A stretch of 64,000 nt of DNA, taken from Flavobacterium sp. LC2016-23. GTDB lineage: Bacteria > Bacteroidota > Bacteroidia > Flavobacteriales > Flavobacteriaceae. Of this stretch, positions 53,498-61,360 are shown one piece after another. The stretch is from contig NZ_WKKE01000002.1 in the NCBI RefSeq assembly GCF_009674775.1, forward strand, positions 124,001-188,000. The letters are read 5' to 3'. Each line of letters opens with the position of its first letter. Position 1 is the stretch's first letter. The notes beneath the pieces are model-generated. The model did no database searches and was not told where the DNA came from. It saw nothing but the letters and a program-made list of their open reading frames with translations. Made by a program: the position numbers and the translations under genes.

Positions 53498-54511
53498 TTA
53501 CTCTTTATATTTTTCCAGCGCCTTCTGAAGATTTTTTTTCATCCGGTTTCGCAGGTTTTCGGGCTTTAGTACTTCGATGCCACAGCCAAATCCCAATAAC
53601 AGACGTTCCATTTCATAATTCGGAATAACGAGTAAATGCACTATAATGGTACCGTCATCATTTTGCCTGATCAGTCTTTGTGTCGGATGCAGGGGTTTTG
53701 TCAATACGTACGGAGCGTTTATTTCATCAATCCAGAGTTCGATTTTTCTGGGCTGCAAACCCGAATTTACCGTTACGCCAATTACATTTTTATAATACAG
53801 ATCAGCATCAAAATCTTCTTCTAAGTATGGTAAATTAAAATCGTAATCAATGGCAATAATCCGGTCCAAAGCCAGATTGGTAATGGGCTGGGAACCTTTT
53901 TTCTTTCCAATTAAAAACCATCGGTTATTGAATTCCTTCAGAATAAACGGATGAAAATGAAACTTGTTTTCATCTCTTGACTTAAACGATTTATACGTAA
54001 TGACAAGTGCGACTTTTTTGATAATCGCCTGATACACTTCATCTAAATAATGTAACCCTTTCAGATTTTCGTTTTTATCCAGATAGATCACGGGTTTGGT
54101 ATGCGACTTTTCCGAATAGATTTTATCTTCCAGACGCTGCAGGATATCAGAGACATCATTAAACAAAGAGAAATCCTTAAACTGTTTCAGCATCGAAACG
54201 GTTTCAGTTAAAACATTCATGTCGGTTTCCGTCAGCGGAATATCGGTGATCGTAAAATCGTCGTCTTCATATTTATAGAACTTCTTGTCATACACGACGA
54301 TAGGGGCGTTGTAGCCCAGTTTTTCACTCCGCATCAATTGAATATCCATCTGGATCGTTCGTTTGCTGATGGAGTTCTCGCGGCCTTCATATTCAAACAA
54401 AGCTTCCGAACAACATTCGATTAAATCTTCGAGAGTCCATTGCCGGTATTTATTCTGAAGGCATTTGTCGATAGTTTTATATCGGATCAGGGCATTTTTA
54501 TTTTGTGACAT
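53498..54511 (-). CDS. WYL-domain transcriptional regulator
   Basis: This 337-aa protein has an N-terminal winged helix (RYKTIDKCLQNKYRQWTLEDLIECCSEALFEYEG, about residues 10-43), a helical linker, and the WYL domain at about 160-240 (KKVALVITYKSFKSRDENKFHFHPFILKEFNNRWFLIGKK). A C-terminal WCX-like extension follows. WYL proteins sense ligands, some of them nucleic-acid-derived, and regulate CRISPR-Cas, BREX, CBASS and other loci. The promoter element at 54626-54667 is shared with the HD hydrolase gene 6 kb away, which suggests autoregulation and a common regulon. The intervening T9SS genes are probably unrelated. Confidence 0.92.
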   Translation of the reverse strand: MSQNKNALIRYKTIDKCLQNKYRQWTLEDLIECCSEALFEYEGRENSISKRTIQMDIQLMRSEKLGYNAPIVVYDKKFYKYEDDDFTITDIPLTETDMNVLTETVSMLKQFKDFSLFNDVSDILQRLEDKIYSEKSHTKPVIYLDKNENLKGLHYLDEVYQAIIKKVALVITYKSFKSRDENKFHFHPFILKEFNNRWFLIGKKKGSQPITNLALDRIIAIDYDFNLPYLEEDFDADLYYKNVIGVTVNSGLQPRKIELWIDEINAPYVLTKPLHPTQRLIRQNDDGTIIVHLLVIPNYEMERLLLGFGCGIEVLKPENLRNRMKKNLQKALEKYKE

Positions 54512-54625
54512 AGTATTCTTCTAATTGTAGTATCAATTTGGAGTTTTAGGTTTTATCTGTCTAAATATTGCTGTGTGAATAATTTTTTTTTAATAAATAT
54601 AACTTTCATTTGAAAGCTTCAGTTC

Positions 54626-54667
54626 TAAAAATACACTTTTTATTGTACTGCGCAAAACAGTTGCGTA
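54626..54667 (-). promoter_or_regulatory. WYL gene promoter with shared 22-bp element
   Basis: The element at 54646-54667 begins TACTGCGCAAAA and ends TTGCGTA on the plus strand, and is 19/22 identical to 60916-60937. On the minus strand it supplies a TTG (54655-54653), followed by a 19-bp spacer and TATTTTTA (54633-54626), one base off TAnnTTTG. The arrangement is the same as upstream of the HD hydrolase gene. A 5' leader of about 115 nt before the WYL ATG would result. Confidence 0.65.
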
Positions 54668-54761
54668 TTTGCTGTTCAATTTCTTTTTAAAACGAGTAGT
54701 TGTACTATTTTTTTGTTAAAAAAAAACGTATACTTTTACGCCTCAAAATAAAATCTTTTCT

Positions 54762-57700
54762 ATGAGGAAACTCTACTCATTACCACTTTATATTCTCTTA
54801 ATACTTAGTACATCCGTTTATAGTTTTAGTAAAATCGAAGAAGATAAGCTGGCTGATAAAACCGAAGTAAATCTTATTGTACCACCAACTGTTGACTTTA
54901 ATTTTAGCAATGGCGGGGCTTGTTCCGGAACTCCGGTTACATTTAATCCCGTTATTACCGGTGTTGGTCCTTTTAAATATGTATGGAATTTTGGAGATGG
55001 AACTCCAAATGCTACAAACAGCAAGCCGAACCATAGTTTTACAGCGTTAGGTTGTGGTTCTCAAAATTTTTCGGTAACACTTACCGTGACCGATGCAAAT
55101 GGAGGAGTAAATTCAGTTACAAAAACTGTGAGTGTATTACAGAAACCGGATTTAAAGTTTGTAGACCAAAATAATCCGGGATCAAACAAACCTTTTGAAA
55201 GATGTGGTGATAATAACTCAAATCCTAAATATACGATTACTGTTGTAAATAATTCCAGTTCAGCGGGTTGTATTACTGCTTATAGTGTAGATTGGGGAGA
55301 TGGAAATTCAGAAGCAAATGTTACTTTTCCTAAATCGCATCAATACCAAAAATTGGGTTCTTTTAATATGGTGATAACCGCAAACGGAACTAACACCTGC
55401 AGTAATTCAATTACTTATGTGGTTAAAAACTCCAATAATCCAATTGGTGCACTTATTGCTCCCGGGAATACAACGAATTTATGTGTGCCTGTCGCTCCAA
55501 TGGATTTTGCTATTGGCTCATGGGGGTTAAATCCTTCAGATACCAATTATCAGGTTGATTACGGAGATGGTACTTATCAAAGTTATACGCAGGCCCAATT
55601 AGAAAGTTCTGTATATTATAATAAATTAAATCCGCAGGCTTCTCAAAATTTTCCAATTCCCCATAAATATACAAGATCCAATTGCGATACAAATGGTAGT
55701 ACAGTCAATTTAACGATAACTACCTCCTGTGGCAGCACCTATCTTAATGCCGGACCTATTATTATTTTAGATGTGCCGGTGATAAGTTATTATGTACCCA
55801 CTGTAGCATGTGTTAATTACGCAGTATCTTTCAATAATTCAACTTATGCAGGGTATACTAATGGTTGCAGCACTCTTAATGTTTATACGTGGGATTTTGG
55901 TGACGGAACAACATCCAGAGATGTTAATCCTTATCACGTATATACAAAACCGGGTAAATATGCAGTTACACTGAGTGCTACAACACCATGTGGAGTTGGA
56001 ATAACACCACCACCACACTATATCTGTGTAGAGCCAATATTACAGCCCGACTTTACTTTTGGTAATGCTTGTGCTTCAAATAATCTTCAAATGACTAATA
56101 CTACTGACACAAGTTTAAGCTGTGGTAAGGAAAATTACAATTGGGAGGTATCCTATTATTCCGAAGGATTCTGCGGTAAAGAAACATCACCAGGGAGAGG
56201 ACAATGGAATTATGCAAATGGAACTAATTATTCTTCTAAAAATCCGGTTTTTAATTTTGTGACACCGGGTACTTATTATGTAAGGTTAACGGCATGGAAT
56301 TCGTGTGGAATAACTCCAAGATATATTGAAAAAGCAATACAAGTAAAAAAGCCCCCCGTTATAACATTAGATCCAATTTCAGATTTTTGTAAATCGGCAA
56401 CAATACTGCCTGTCGGGAAAGTAGAACAAACTTGTTCTCCAGCCAGTGAGATAAGTTATTTGTGGACTTTTCCGGGAGGAACTCCCTCATCATCTACGTC
56501 TCTTAATCCGGGCCCGATAAACTATACCACTAGTGGGGATTACGAAGCCATTTTTAAAGTTACCAATAGTTGTGGAGCTACCGAAGTAAGAAGGAAGTTT
56601 TCAGTAAATACAGTTCTTTCACCTATTATAACACCAAAAACGTTACAAATTTGTAGTGGTTCTTCTTTTCAGGTTACACCTGTTACGAATGGCATAGACA
56701 ATGTGCCTGCAGGAACAACTTATGTATGGTCTACACCAGTAGTTTCTCCTCCTGGTGCTGTAAGTGGCGCCAATGCGCAGCTAAGTCCCGTAACGACAAT
56801 TAGTCAGTATTTAACAAATGAGACTAATAAGCCTGCCACAGTAACTTATAAAATATCGCCTATATCGAAAGTTTGTCCGGGACCTGATTTTACAATTACA
56901 GTTACGGTAGACCCTTTAATAAAAGTGGTTGAAACGATAAAAACGGTTACCTGTTTTGGTTTAAGCGACGGAGCAATAACAATAACAGCTGCCGGAGGAA
57001 TTCCGTTCCCGACGGGAAATCCATATACATTTTCATGGACAGGACCTGATAATTTTACGAGTTCAGATCAAAATCTTACTAATTTAAAAACAGGAAGTTA
57101 TACTTTAACGGTTACTGATAATGGCAAATGTCCGTTTATAAAAAGCTATTATGTAAATGGACCGGGTAAATTTGAAATTATACAGGAATCTAAAACTGAT
57201 ATAAGTTGTTTTGGTTTTAATAATGGAAATATTAATGTTACCGTAACCGGAGGAACAGTGCCCTATAAATATGAATGGTTGAAAGATGGAGTTGCATATC
57301 CGGTTAATGCTGGTAATCTTAGCAATTTGGCCCCAGGTGTTTACGATGTAACCATTACAGAAGTAAACAGCTGCGATATTCTAAAGAGAAGCTACACCAT
57401 TATTGAGCCTCCGGTACTGGAGGTAAGTTTTGTAAGTCAGGTCAACATCTTGTGTTATGGATATTCTACAGGAGAAATTAATGTAAAAACAAGCGGCGGA
57501 AGATTTACAGAAACTTCTCCGGGCGTTTTCAATTACGCATACAGATGGACGGGACCAAACGGATATACAAGTTCAGTTCAAAATCCAAGGGATTTATTTG
57601 CCGGAACTTATGACTTAACCGTTACGGATGATTCCGGTTGTACCGATAATTTACAAGTTGTTTTACTTCAAAACGATGAGATAAAATTAAATTATACCAA

Positions 57701-59159
57701 AACCGAAATAGAATGTTACAATTATGCCAATGCATCAATTACTATAAATAGTATTACAGGCGGAGTTCCGTTTGCAACCGGAGATCCATATACTATAAAA
57801 TGGAGTAATTTAGGGACAGGAATGGTGCAAAATAATTTATCTGCGGGAACTTATGTAATCACTATTACAGATTCCGAAGGTTGTCCAAAAGAATTTCCTA
57901 TATTGATAGATAATGCACCTGTTTTTACCATAAATCCGGATGTCAGACAAATATCTTGTTTTGGTGAGAAAGATGCTCATATCCGTTTAAATCTTGTAGG
58001 TGGTAAAGTACCGGTTAAACTCGTTTGGGATGATGATGCAACAGCAGGAATCGAAAGAAATAATATTGGTCCGGGAAAATATTCAGTAACAATTACTGAT
58101 GCCAAAAATTGCGAAATACATGAAACTTTTACTATTGTAGAGCCTTTGTTGCTGGAGATAAGAGCAGAAGTATCTAATCCGTTGGATTGCGTTAAAGCCG
58201 ATACGGGTCAGATCAATTTGGTTGTAACAGGTGGTATCCAGCCGTATACATACAGTTGGTCTAACGGACAAAAAACCGAAGATTTAGAAAATCTTGTACC
58301 CGGAAATTATACTGTTGTTGTGACAGATGCCAATGGCTGTAAGCAGTCAGAGACCTGGAAAATTATCCGATTTGACCAACTTACGCCAACAGTAGAAATT
58401 ATAACCGACTTTAATTGCGATACTAAATACGTCAAACAAACTTTTGTCGGCCACGTAAAAGGAGGAATTCCCCCGTATACGTTAAGCTGGTCAGATGGCG
58501 TTGTTACCGGAGCGAACAACGAAATTATGAATACTGAAAATGACGGTTTAATAATCTTTAGCGTTATAGATAGTTTTGGCTGTAAAGCAGACTATGCGCT
58601 TAATGTAGAAACTCCCGTTTTAGGTCAGGCCAATTTCACAAATGGTTCTTATGCTAAAGACATGTTTGGTTTATATTCGATTTATGATCCCGTAAAATTT
58701 ACAAATTTAGCGACAGGAGATTTTACTTTAGTTTCCTGGGATTTTGGAGACGGTAATTTTTCAGATGAAGAAAACCCCGAGCATATTTATACCCGCGTAG
58801 GAACCTATACAATAAAACAAACGGTAACCTATCCTTTTGGATGCCAATACAGTTATAGTGCTACAATAAAAGTAGAAAAAGGATATAGCATTATCATACC
58901 AAATGCGTTTACACCAAATAATGATGGATTTAACGACACTTTTGCACCGGTATTTTTAGGATTGTCAGACATTACACTGGATATTTTCGATACTTGGGGA
59001 GCAGTTGTATATTCAGAAACCGGGACAAATATTAGAGGATGGAATGGAAAGGTAAAAGATTTAGAAGCCGAAAATGGTAACTATTATTACAGAATTACCT
59101 TAAAAACCTTTTACAACCATACGGTGATAGAAAAAGGCGCATTTACATTAATTAAATAA
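54762..59159 (+). CDS. T9SS-secreted adhesin with PKD and SprB-like repeats
   Basis: This 1465-aa surface protein begins with a signal peptide. PKD domains follow (WNFGDGTP near residue 69, DWGDGN, DYGDGTY, WDFGDGTTSRDVNPYHVYTKPGKYAVTL near 375) over roughly residues 50-720. Five to six SprB-like repeats occupy about 720-1200 (pattern CFG..dG.i.v...GG..PY.y.W...........L..G.Y.vtVTD..gC). Then comes one more PKD domain. The last 90 residues start PNAFTPNNDGFNDTF and end YYYRITLKTFYNHTVIEKGAFTLIK, a type B T9SS sorting/gliding C-terminal domain. It is cell-surface located and co-transcribed with the PorP/SprF gene 17 bp downstream. The SprB-like repeats suggest gliding or adhesion. Confidence 0.92.
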   Translation: MRKLYSLPLYILLILSTSVYSFSKIEEDKLADKTEVNLIVPPTVDFNFSNGGACSGTPVTFNPVITGVGPFKYVWNFGDGTPNATNSKPNHSFTALGCGSQNFSVTLTVTDANGGVNSVTKTVSVLQKPDLKFVDQNNPGSNKPFERCGDNNSNPKYTITVVNNSSSAGCITAYSVDWGDGNSEANVTFPKSHQYQKLGSFNMVITANGTNTCSNSITYVVKNSNNPIGALIAPGNTTNLCVPVAPMDFAIGSWGLNPSDTNYQVDYGDGTYQSYTQAQLESSVYYNKLNPQASQNFPIPHKYTRSNCDTNGSTVNLTITTSCGSTYLNAGPIIILDVPVISYYVPTVACVNYAVSFNNSTYAGYTNGCSTLNVYTWDFGDGTTSRDVNPYHVYTKPGKYAVTLSATTPCGVGITPPPHYICVEPILQPDFTFGNACASNNLQMTNTTDTSLSCGKENYNWEVSYYSEGFCGKETSPGRGQWNYANGTNYSSKNPVFNFVTPGTYYVRLTAWNSCGITPRYIEKAIQVKKPPVITLDPISDFCKSATILPVGKVEQTCSPASEISYLWTFPGGTPSSSTSLNPGPINYTTSGDYEAIFKVTNSCGATEVRRKFSVNTVLSPIITPKTLQICSGSSFQVTPVTNGIDNVPAGTTYVWSTPVVSPPGAVSGANAQLSPVTTISQYLTNETNKPATVTYKISPISKVCPGPDFTITVTVDPLIKVVETIKTVTCFGLSDGAITITAAGGIPFPTGNPYTFSWTGPDNFTSSDQNLTNLKTGSYTLTVTDNGKCPFIKSYYVNGPGKFEIIQESKTDISCFGFNNGNINVTVTGGTVPYKYEWLKDGVAYPVNAGNLSNLAPGVYDVTITEVNSCDILKRSYTIIEPPVLEVSFVSQVNILCYGYSTGEINVKTSGGRFTETSPGVFNYAYRWTGPNGYTSSVQNPRDLFAGTYDLTVTDDSGCTDNLQVVLLQNDEIKLNYTKTEIECYNYANASITINSITGGVPFATGDPYTIKWSNLGTGMVQNNLSAGTYVITITDSEGCPKEFPILIDNAPVFTINPDVRQISCFGEKDAHIRLNLVGGKVPVKLVWDDDATAGIERNNIGPGKYSVTITDAKNCEIHETFTIVEPLLLEIRAEVSNPLDCVKADTGQINLVVTGGIQPYTYSWSNGQKTEDLENLVPGNYTVVVTDANGCKQSETWKIIRFDQLTPTVEIITDFNCDTKYVKQTFVGHVKGGIPPYTLSWSDGVVTGANNEIMNTENDGLIIFSVIDSFGCKADYALNVETPVLGQANFTNGSYAKDMFGLYSIYDPVKFTNLATGDFTLVSWDFGDGNFSDEENPEHIYTRVGTYTIKQTVTYPFGCQYSYSATIKVEKGYSIIIPNAFTPNNDGFNDTFAPVFLGLSDITLDIFDTWGAVVYSETGTNIRGWNGKVKDLEAENGNYYYRITLKTFYNHTVIEKGAFTLIK

Positions 59160-59176
59160 AGCAACAACGATTTACA

Positions 59177-60178
59177 ATGAAATTAAAACTATTTTTTATA
59201 CTTATAACATGTTGCTTTTTTTCGCAGGCAAGAGCGCAGGATCCTGTTTTTACACAATATTTTTTAATTCCTGAAACTTTAAATCCGGGATTCTCCGGGT
59301 TTATGGAAACTACTTATGCAGGTATTATTCACCGTGAACAATGGCCGGATCTTGATTTAAGAATAGATACCGATTATGCTTTCGTAAATACATGGAGCGA
59401 AGACATAAACAGTGGGTTTGGAATCAGTTTTTTGAACCAAAGAGAAAACATATCAAACTATAATTTTTCTGAAATCAATGCTAATTACGCTTACAAAGTC
59501 CGACTAAATGATTATTGGGATTTTAGGCCGGGGATTGAAGTGGGTTACGGAATGAAATCGTTTGCATTTCAGAATTTATTACTGGAAGATCAGATCAATA
59601 TAGGAACCGGCGTAATAAACCCAAGCTCGATGGATCCTATCTTACTAAATAGAAAAGTCAACTTTTTTGATGTTTCGGCGGGAATGGTTTTCAATACAGA
59701 TGAAGTTTGGATTGGTCTGTCAATGAAACATCTAAACAAACCAAACATTGCATTCAGCTCAGAAGGAAATGTACCTCTAAATACTTTTTTCTCTTTAAGT
59801 GCCGGTTATGAATTTCTAATTGCAGATTATATAGATGCAGTTTTGTTACCGTACGAAACCAAGTTTTTTGTGACTTCAAATTACATGCAGCAAGGCCGTT
59901 ATAACCGATTTGATTTGGGAGCTTCTATATTATTCGAAAAAATATTTTTTGGAGCCACAGCGGTTACAAATCCTGCAAAAAATGGTGCGAACGGTAATCT
60001 GCTGACATCTGTAAACTTATTTACCGGATTGCAATATGAAAATTTGCGACTAGGATTATCATACGATTTAAACACCACCAAAATTGGTAAAACGGGAGGG
60101 ATTTATGAACTTTCGTTAACATATCAATTCGACTTACGAAAAAAATGTTTCGGTTGCCCGAATTATTCCGGGAAATAA
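59177..60178 (+). CDS. PorP/SprF-family T9SS outer-membrane protein
   Basis: This 333-aa protein has a signal peptide (1-20, ending ARAQ). The PorP/SprF beginning is DPVFTQYFLIPETLNPGFSGF (about residues 22-42), followed by a 14-strand-like beta barrel to the end (YELSLTYQFDLRKKCFGCPNYSGK). SprF helps secrete SprB-type adhesins with type B C-terminal domains. The gene lies 17 bp after such an adhesin, so it is probably its dedicated partner. Confidence 0.92.
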   Translation: MKLKLFFILITCCFFSQARAQDPVFTQYFLIPETLNPGFSGFMETTYAGIIHREQWPDLDLRIDTDYAFVNTWSEDINSGFGISFLNQRENISNYNFSEINANYAYKVRLNDYWDFRPGIEVGYGMKSFAFQNLLLEDQINIGTGVINPSSMDPILLNRKVNFFDVSAGMVFNTDEVWIGLSMKHLNKPNIAFSSEGNVPLNTFFSLSAGYEFLIADYIDAVLLPYETKFFVTSNYMQQGRYNRFDLGASILFEKIFFGATAVTNPAKNGANGNLLTSVNLFTGLQYENLRLGLSYDLNTTKIGKTGGIYELSLTYQFDLRKKCFGCPNYSGK

Positions 60179-60221
60179 ATTAACGCACAAAGCAATTTTT
60201 ATTGAGGTCTTACTATACCAC

Positions 60222-60254
60222 AAACCCGACAGGTTTTTAAAACCTGTCGGGTTT
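60222..60254. repeat. AAACCCGACAGGTTTT palindromic element / terminator
   Basis: A perfect inverted pair of 16 bp each, separated by one T. It lies between the convergent PorP/SprF and HD hydrolase genes and can end both transcripts. Sequences of this type recur in Flavobacterium genomes, to my knowledge. Confidence 0.75.
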
Positions 60255-60267
60255 AACAACGGTACAT

Positions 60268-60882
60268 TTACGTTAATAACAAAATTTCTTTTTCAATATT
60301 CTTTCTGGCTTTCTCTTCATACAATTTCCGGAATTCATCAGTCTGAAAGATAAAGTCATTCTCCAGAAAATGTTTCAAAGCCTTCGCGCGTCCGGGCTTG
60401 TATAGAAAATCAGGATAAATGCGGTATTCTTTTCTGATTTGCTCAAAGTAAATTTGATAGTCATCCCAATCCCGGGCAAGAATTTTCAGATCAAAATCGA
60501 TTAACCAGTTGATATCTTCAATTGTATTGTGTGCATGGAGCTGTGTGGCGTAAATAGCATCAAAAACGAATTGTTTGTCAAATGAAATATTTTCAGGTAA
60601 AACAGACAAAGCAAATTCGGCACTTTTGAGTTCATTATCTTTTCTACTGCTCTTATAAATATAATCGTGATAAAAAACAGCAAATAATACTTCGTTAGGA
60701 AATTGAAGCTGATCCACATACGTTTCAAAACATTCAACCATATCATTTATATGAGTAAGGTTGTGATAATGCCTTGACTTTCCGGAATATGCTTTTTCTA
60801 AATCAGACCAGTTTCGCTGGATTTCTTTTTCTTGAAAACCAATATTGGTGAGCAATTCCGTAAACTTTAGCTTTAGATTCAT
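60268..60882 (-). CDS. Predicted metal-dependent HD-superfamily phosphohydrolase
   Basis: This 204-aa protein follows the COG4339-type HD family. HYHNLTHINDMVECFETY (about residues 37-54) gives the first histidines, VLFAVFYHDYIYKSSRKDNELKSAEFAL (about 63-90) carries the HD doublet, and FDLKILARDWDDYQIYFEQIRKEY gives the distal Asp. It probably removes phosphate from nucleotides or an RNA end; the substrate is not established. The promoter is the one shared with the WYL gene. It is transcribed divergently from the RNA array and the RING/TerD gene, with about 120 bp between its ATG and the first array motif. That argues for a common locus. Confidence 0.85.
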   Translation of the reverse strand: MNLKLKFTELLTNIGFQEKEIQRNWSDLEKAYSGKSRHYHNLTHINDMVECFETYVDQLQFPNEVLFAVFYHDYIYKSSRKDNELKSAEFALSVLPENISFDKQFVFDAIYATQLHAHNTIEDINWLIDFDLKILARDWDDYQIYFEQIRKEYRIYPDFLYKPGRAKALKHFLENDFIFQTDEFRKLYEEKARKNIEKEILLLT

Positions 60883-60895
60883 TTCCTTTTTTACT

Positions 60896-60937
60896 CAAAT
60901 ATAGAATTCTTTTTTTACTGCGCAAAATAACTGCGTA
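60896..60937 (-). promoter_or_regulatory. HD gene promoter with shared 22-bp element
   Basis: On the minus strand the -7 is TATATTTG (60903-60896) and the -33 TTG is at 60925-60923, with a 19-bp spacer. The TTG lies inside the element 60916-60937. On the plus strand this element has two direct half-sites ACTGCGCA and ACTGCGTA, 13 bp apart. The same element lies upstream of the WYL gene. Confidence 0.7.
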
Positions 60938-61001
60938 CTACTTCTGAAATCTTTGCTCAGGAAATAAAACAAGTTCATTGAAATAAAAAATTGCGTTAAC
61001 A
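60938..61001 (+). other. Leader of the RNA array
   Basis: This short AT-rich stretch lies between the shared operator and the first array module. No TAnnTTTG box is present on the plus strand, so the promoter of the array is not identified. It contains the word ATTGCGTTAAC. Confidence 0.35.
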
Positions 61002-61057
61002 GGGTCAAGTTTGAGTTACTTCGAAAAACTTTCCACGTACACACTTACACCATTACC
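61002..61057 (+). ncRNA. RNA array module 1
   Basis: The order is GGTCAA (61003-61008), stem strand GTTTGAGT (61009-61016), TACTTC (61017-61022), loop, stem strand ACTTACAC (61043-61050), C, ATTACC (61052-61057). The two strands pair at 7 of 8 positions including one G-U. An alternative local pairing AAGTTT/AAACTT (61007-61012 with 61026-61031) also exists. Confidence 0.6.
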
Positions 61058-61076
61058 GGTTAACACAATTTAGAAT

Positions 61077-61194
61077 GAGGCAGTAGCTCAGCGGTTAGAG
61101 CAGGTAGTTTTGAAATTATCCTCAAAAGGTCAATTAAAACTTACTTCGTACACTTTTAATGTCCGGGTCGTGGGTTCGAATCCCATCTGCTTCA
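61077..61194 (+). ncRNA. tRNA-like RNA with array module 2 replacing the anticodon arm
   Basis: Acceptor 5' strand GAGGCAG (61077-61083) pairs fully with CTGCTTC (61187-61193), with one G-U; the discriminator is A61194 and CCA is not encoded. Positions 8-9 are TA. The D arm is GCTC-AGCGGTTA-GAGC (61086-61101). The T arm is GTGGG-TTCGAAT-CCCAT (61170-61186), preceded by GGGTC like a variable loop. Where 22 nt of anticodon arm and variable loop are expected there are 67 nt (61103-61169). These contain AGTTTTGAA (61106-61114), ATTATC, CTCAAAA, GGTCAA (61128-61133), TTAAAACT (61134-61141) and TACTTC. AGTTTT(G)AA and TTAAAACT pair with one bulge. No anticodon can be assigned with confidence, so it is probably not a decoding tRNA. 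Confidence 0.7.
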
Positions 61195-61201
61195 CTATTA
61201 C

Positions 61202-61268
61202 GGGTCAATTAAAACTTACTTCAGAAATCGGTATTTCCGGTTCGAGTCCGGCGAGTTTTTAAATTATC
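61202..61268 (+). ncRNA. RNA array module 3 with T-arm-like hairpin
   Basis: The order is GGTCAA (61203-61208), TTAAAACT (61209-61216), TACTTC (61217-61222), loop, AGTTTTTAA (61254-61262), ATTATC (61263-61268). The stem pairs over 8 bp with one bulged T. Inside the loop, GAAAT/ATTTC forms a small hairpin. CCGG-TTCGAGT-CCGG (61237-61251) is a stem with a 7-nt loop of tRNA T-loop sequence. The first 20 nt are identical to module 2. Confidence 0.65.
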
Positions 61269-61281
61269 AGTAGTAAAATGA

Positions 61282-61348
61282 GGGTCAAGATTAACTTACT
61301 TCGGGGGGAACCCACCAAACGGTCACTTTGAATCAGTTAATCCATTAC
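61282..61348 (+). ncRNA. RNA array module 4
   Basis: The order is GGTCAA (61283-61288), GATTAACT (61289-61296), TACTTC (61297-61302), a 32-nt loop, AGTTAATC (61335-61342), C, ATTAC. The stem strands are perfectly complementary over 8 bp. The loop holds a G-run and ACCCACC that may pair. Confidence 0.65.
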
Positions 61349-61360
61349 ACTCGAATTTCA

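Noticed and set aside
54762..60178. Including the T9SS adhesin and SprF pair in the WYL/RNA system
   Set aside because: Adhesin plus SprF is a well-known self-sufficient pair. Its only link to the WYL and HD genes is position, and the shared element points the other way on the minus strand.
61103..61169. Group I intron in a tRNA
   Set aside because: The insertion adds only about 45 nt and has no group I core elements. It is far too short.
61077..61194. Ordinary tRNA gene
   Set aside because: No anticodon arm of normal size exists between the D and T arms, and the inserted sequence matches the array modules. Calling it a tRNA with an isotype would be misleading.
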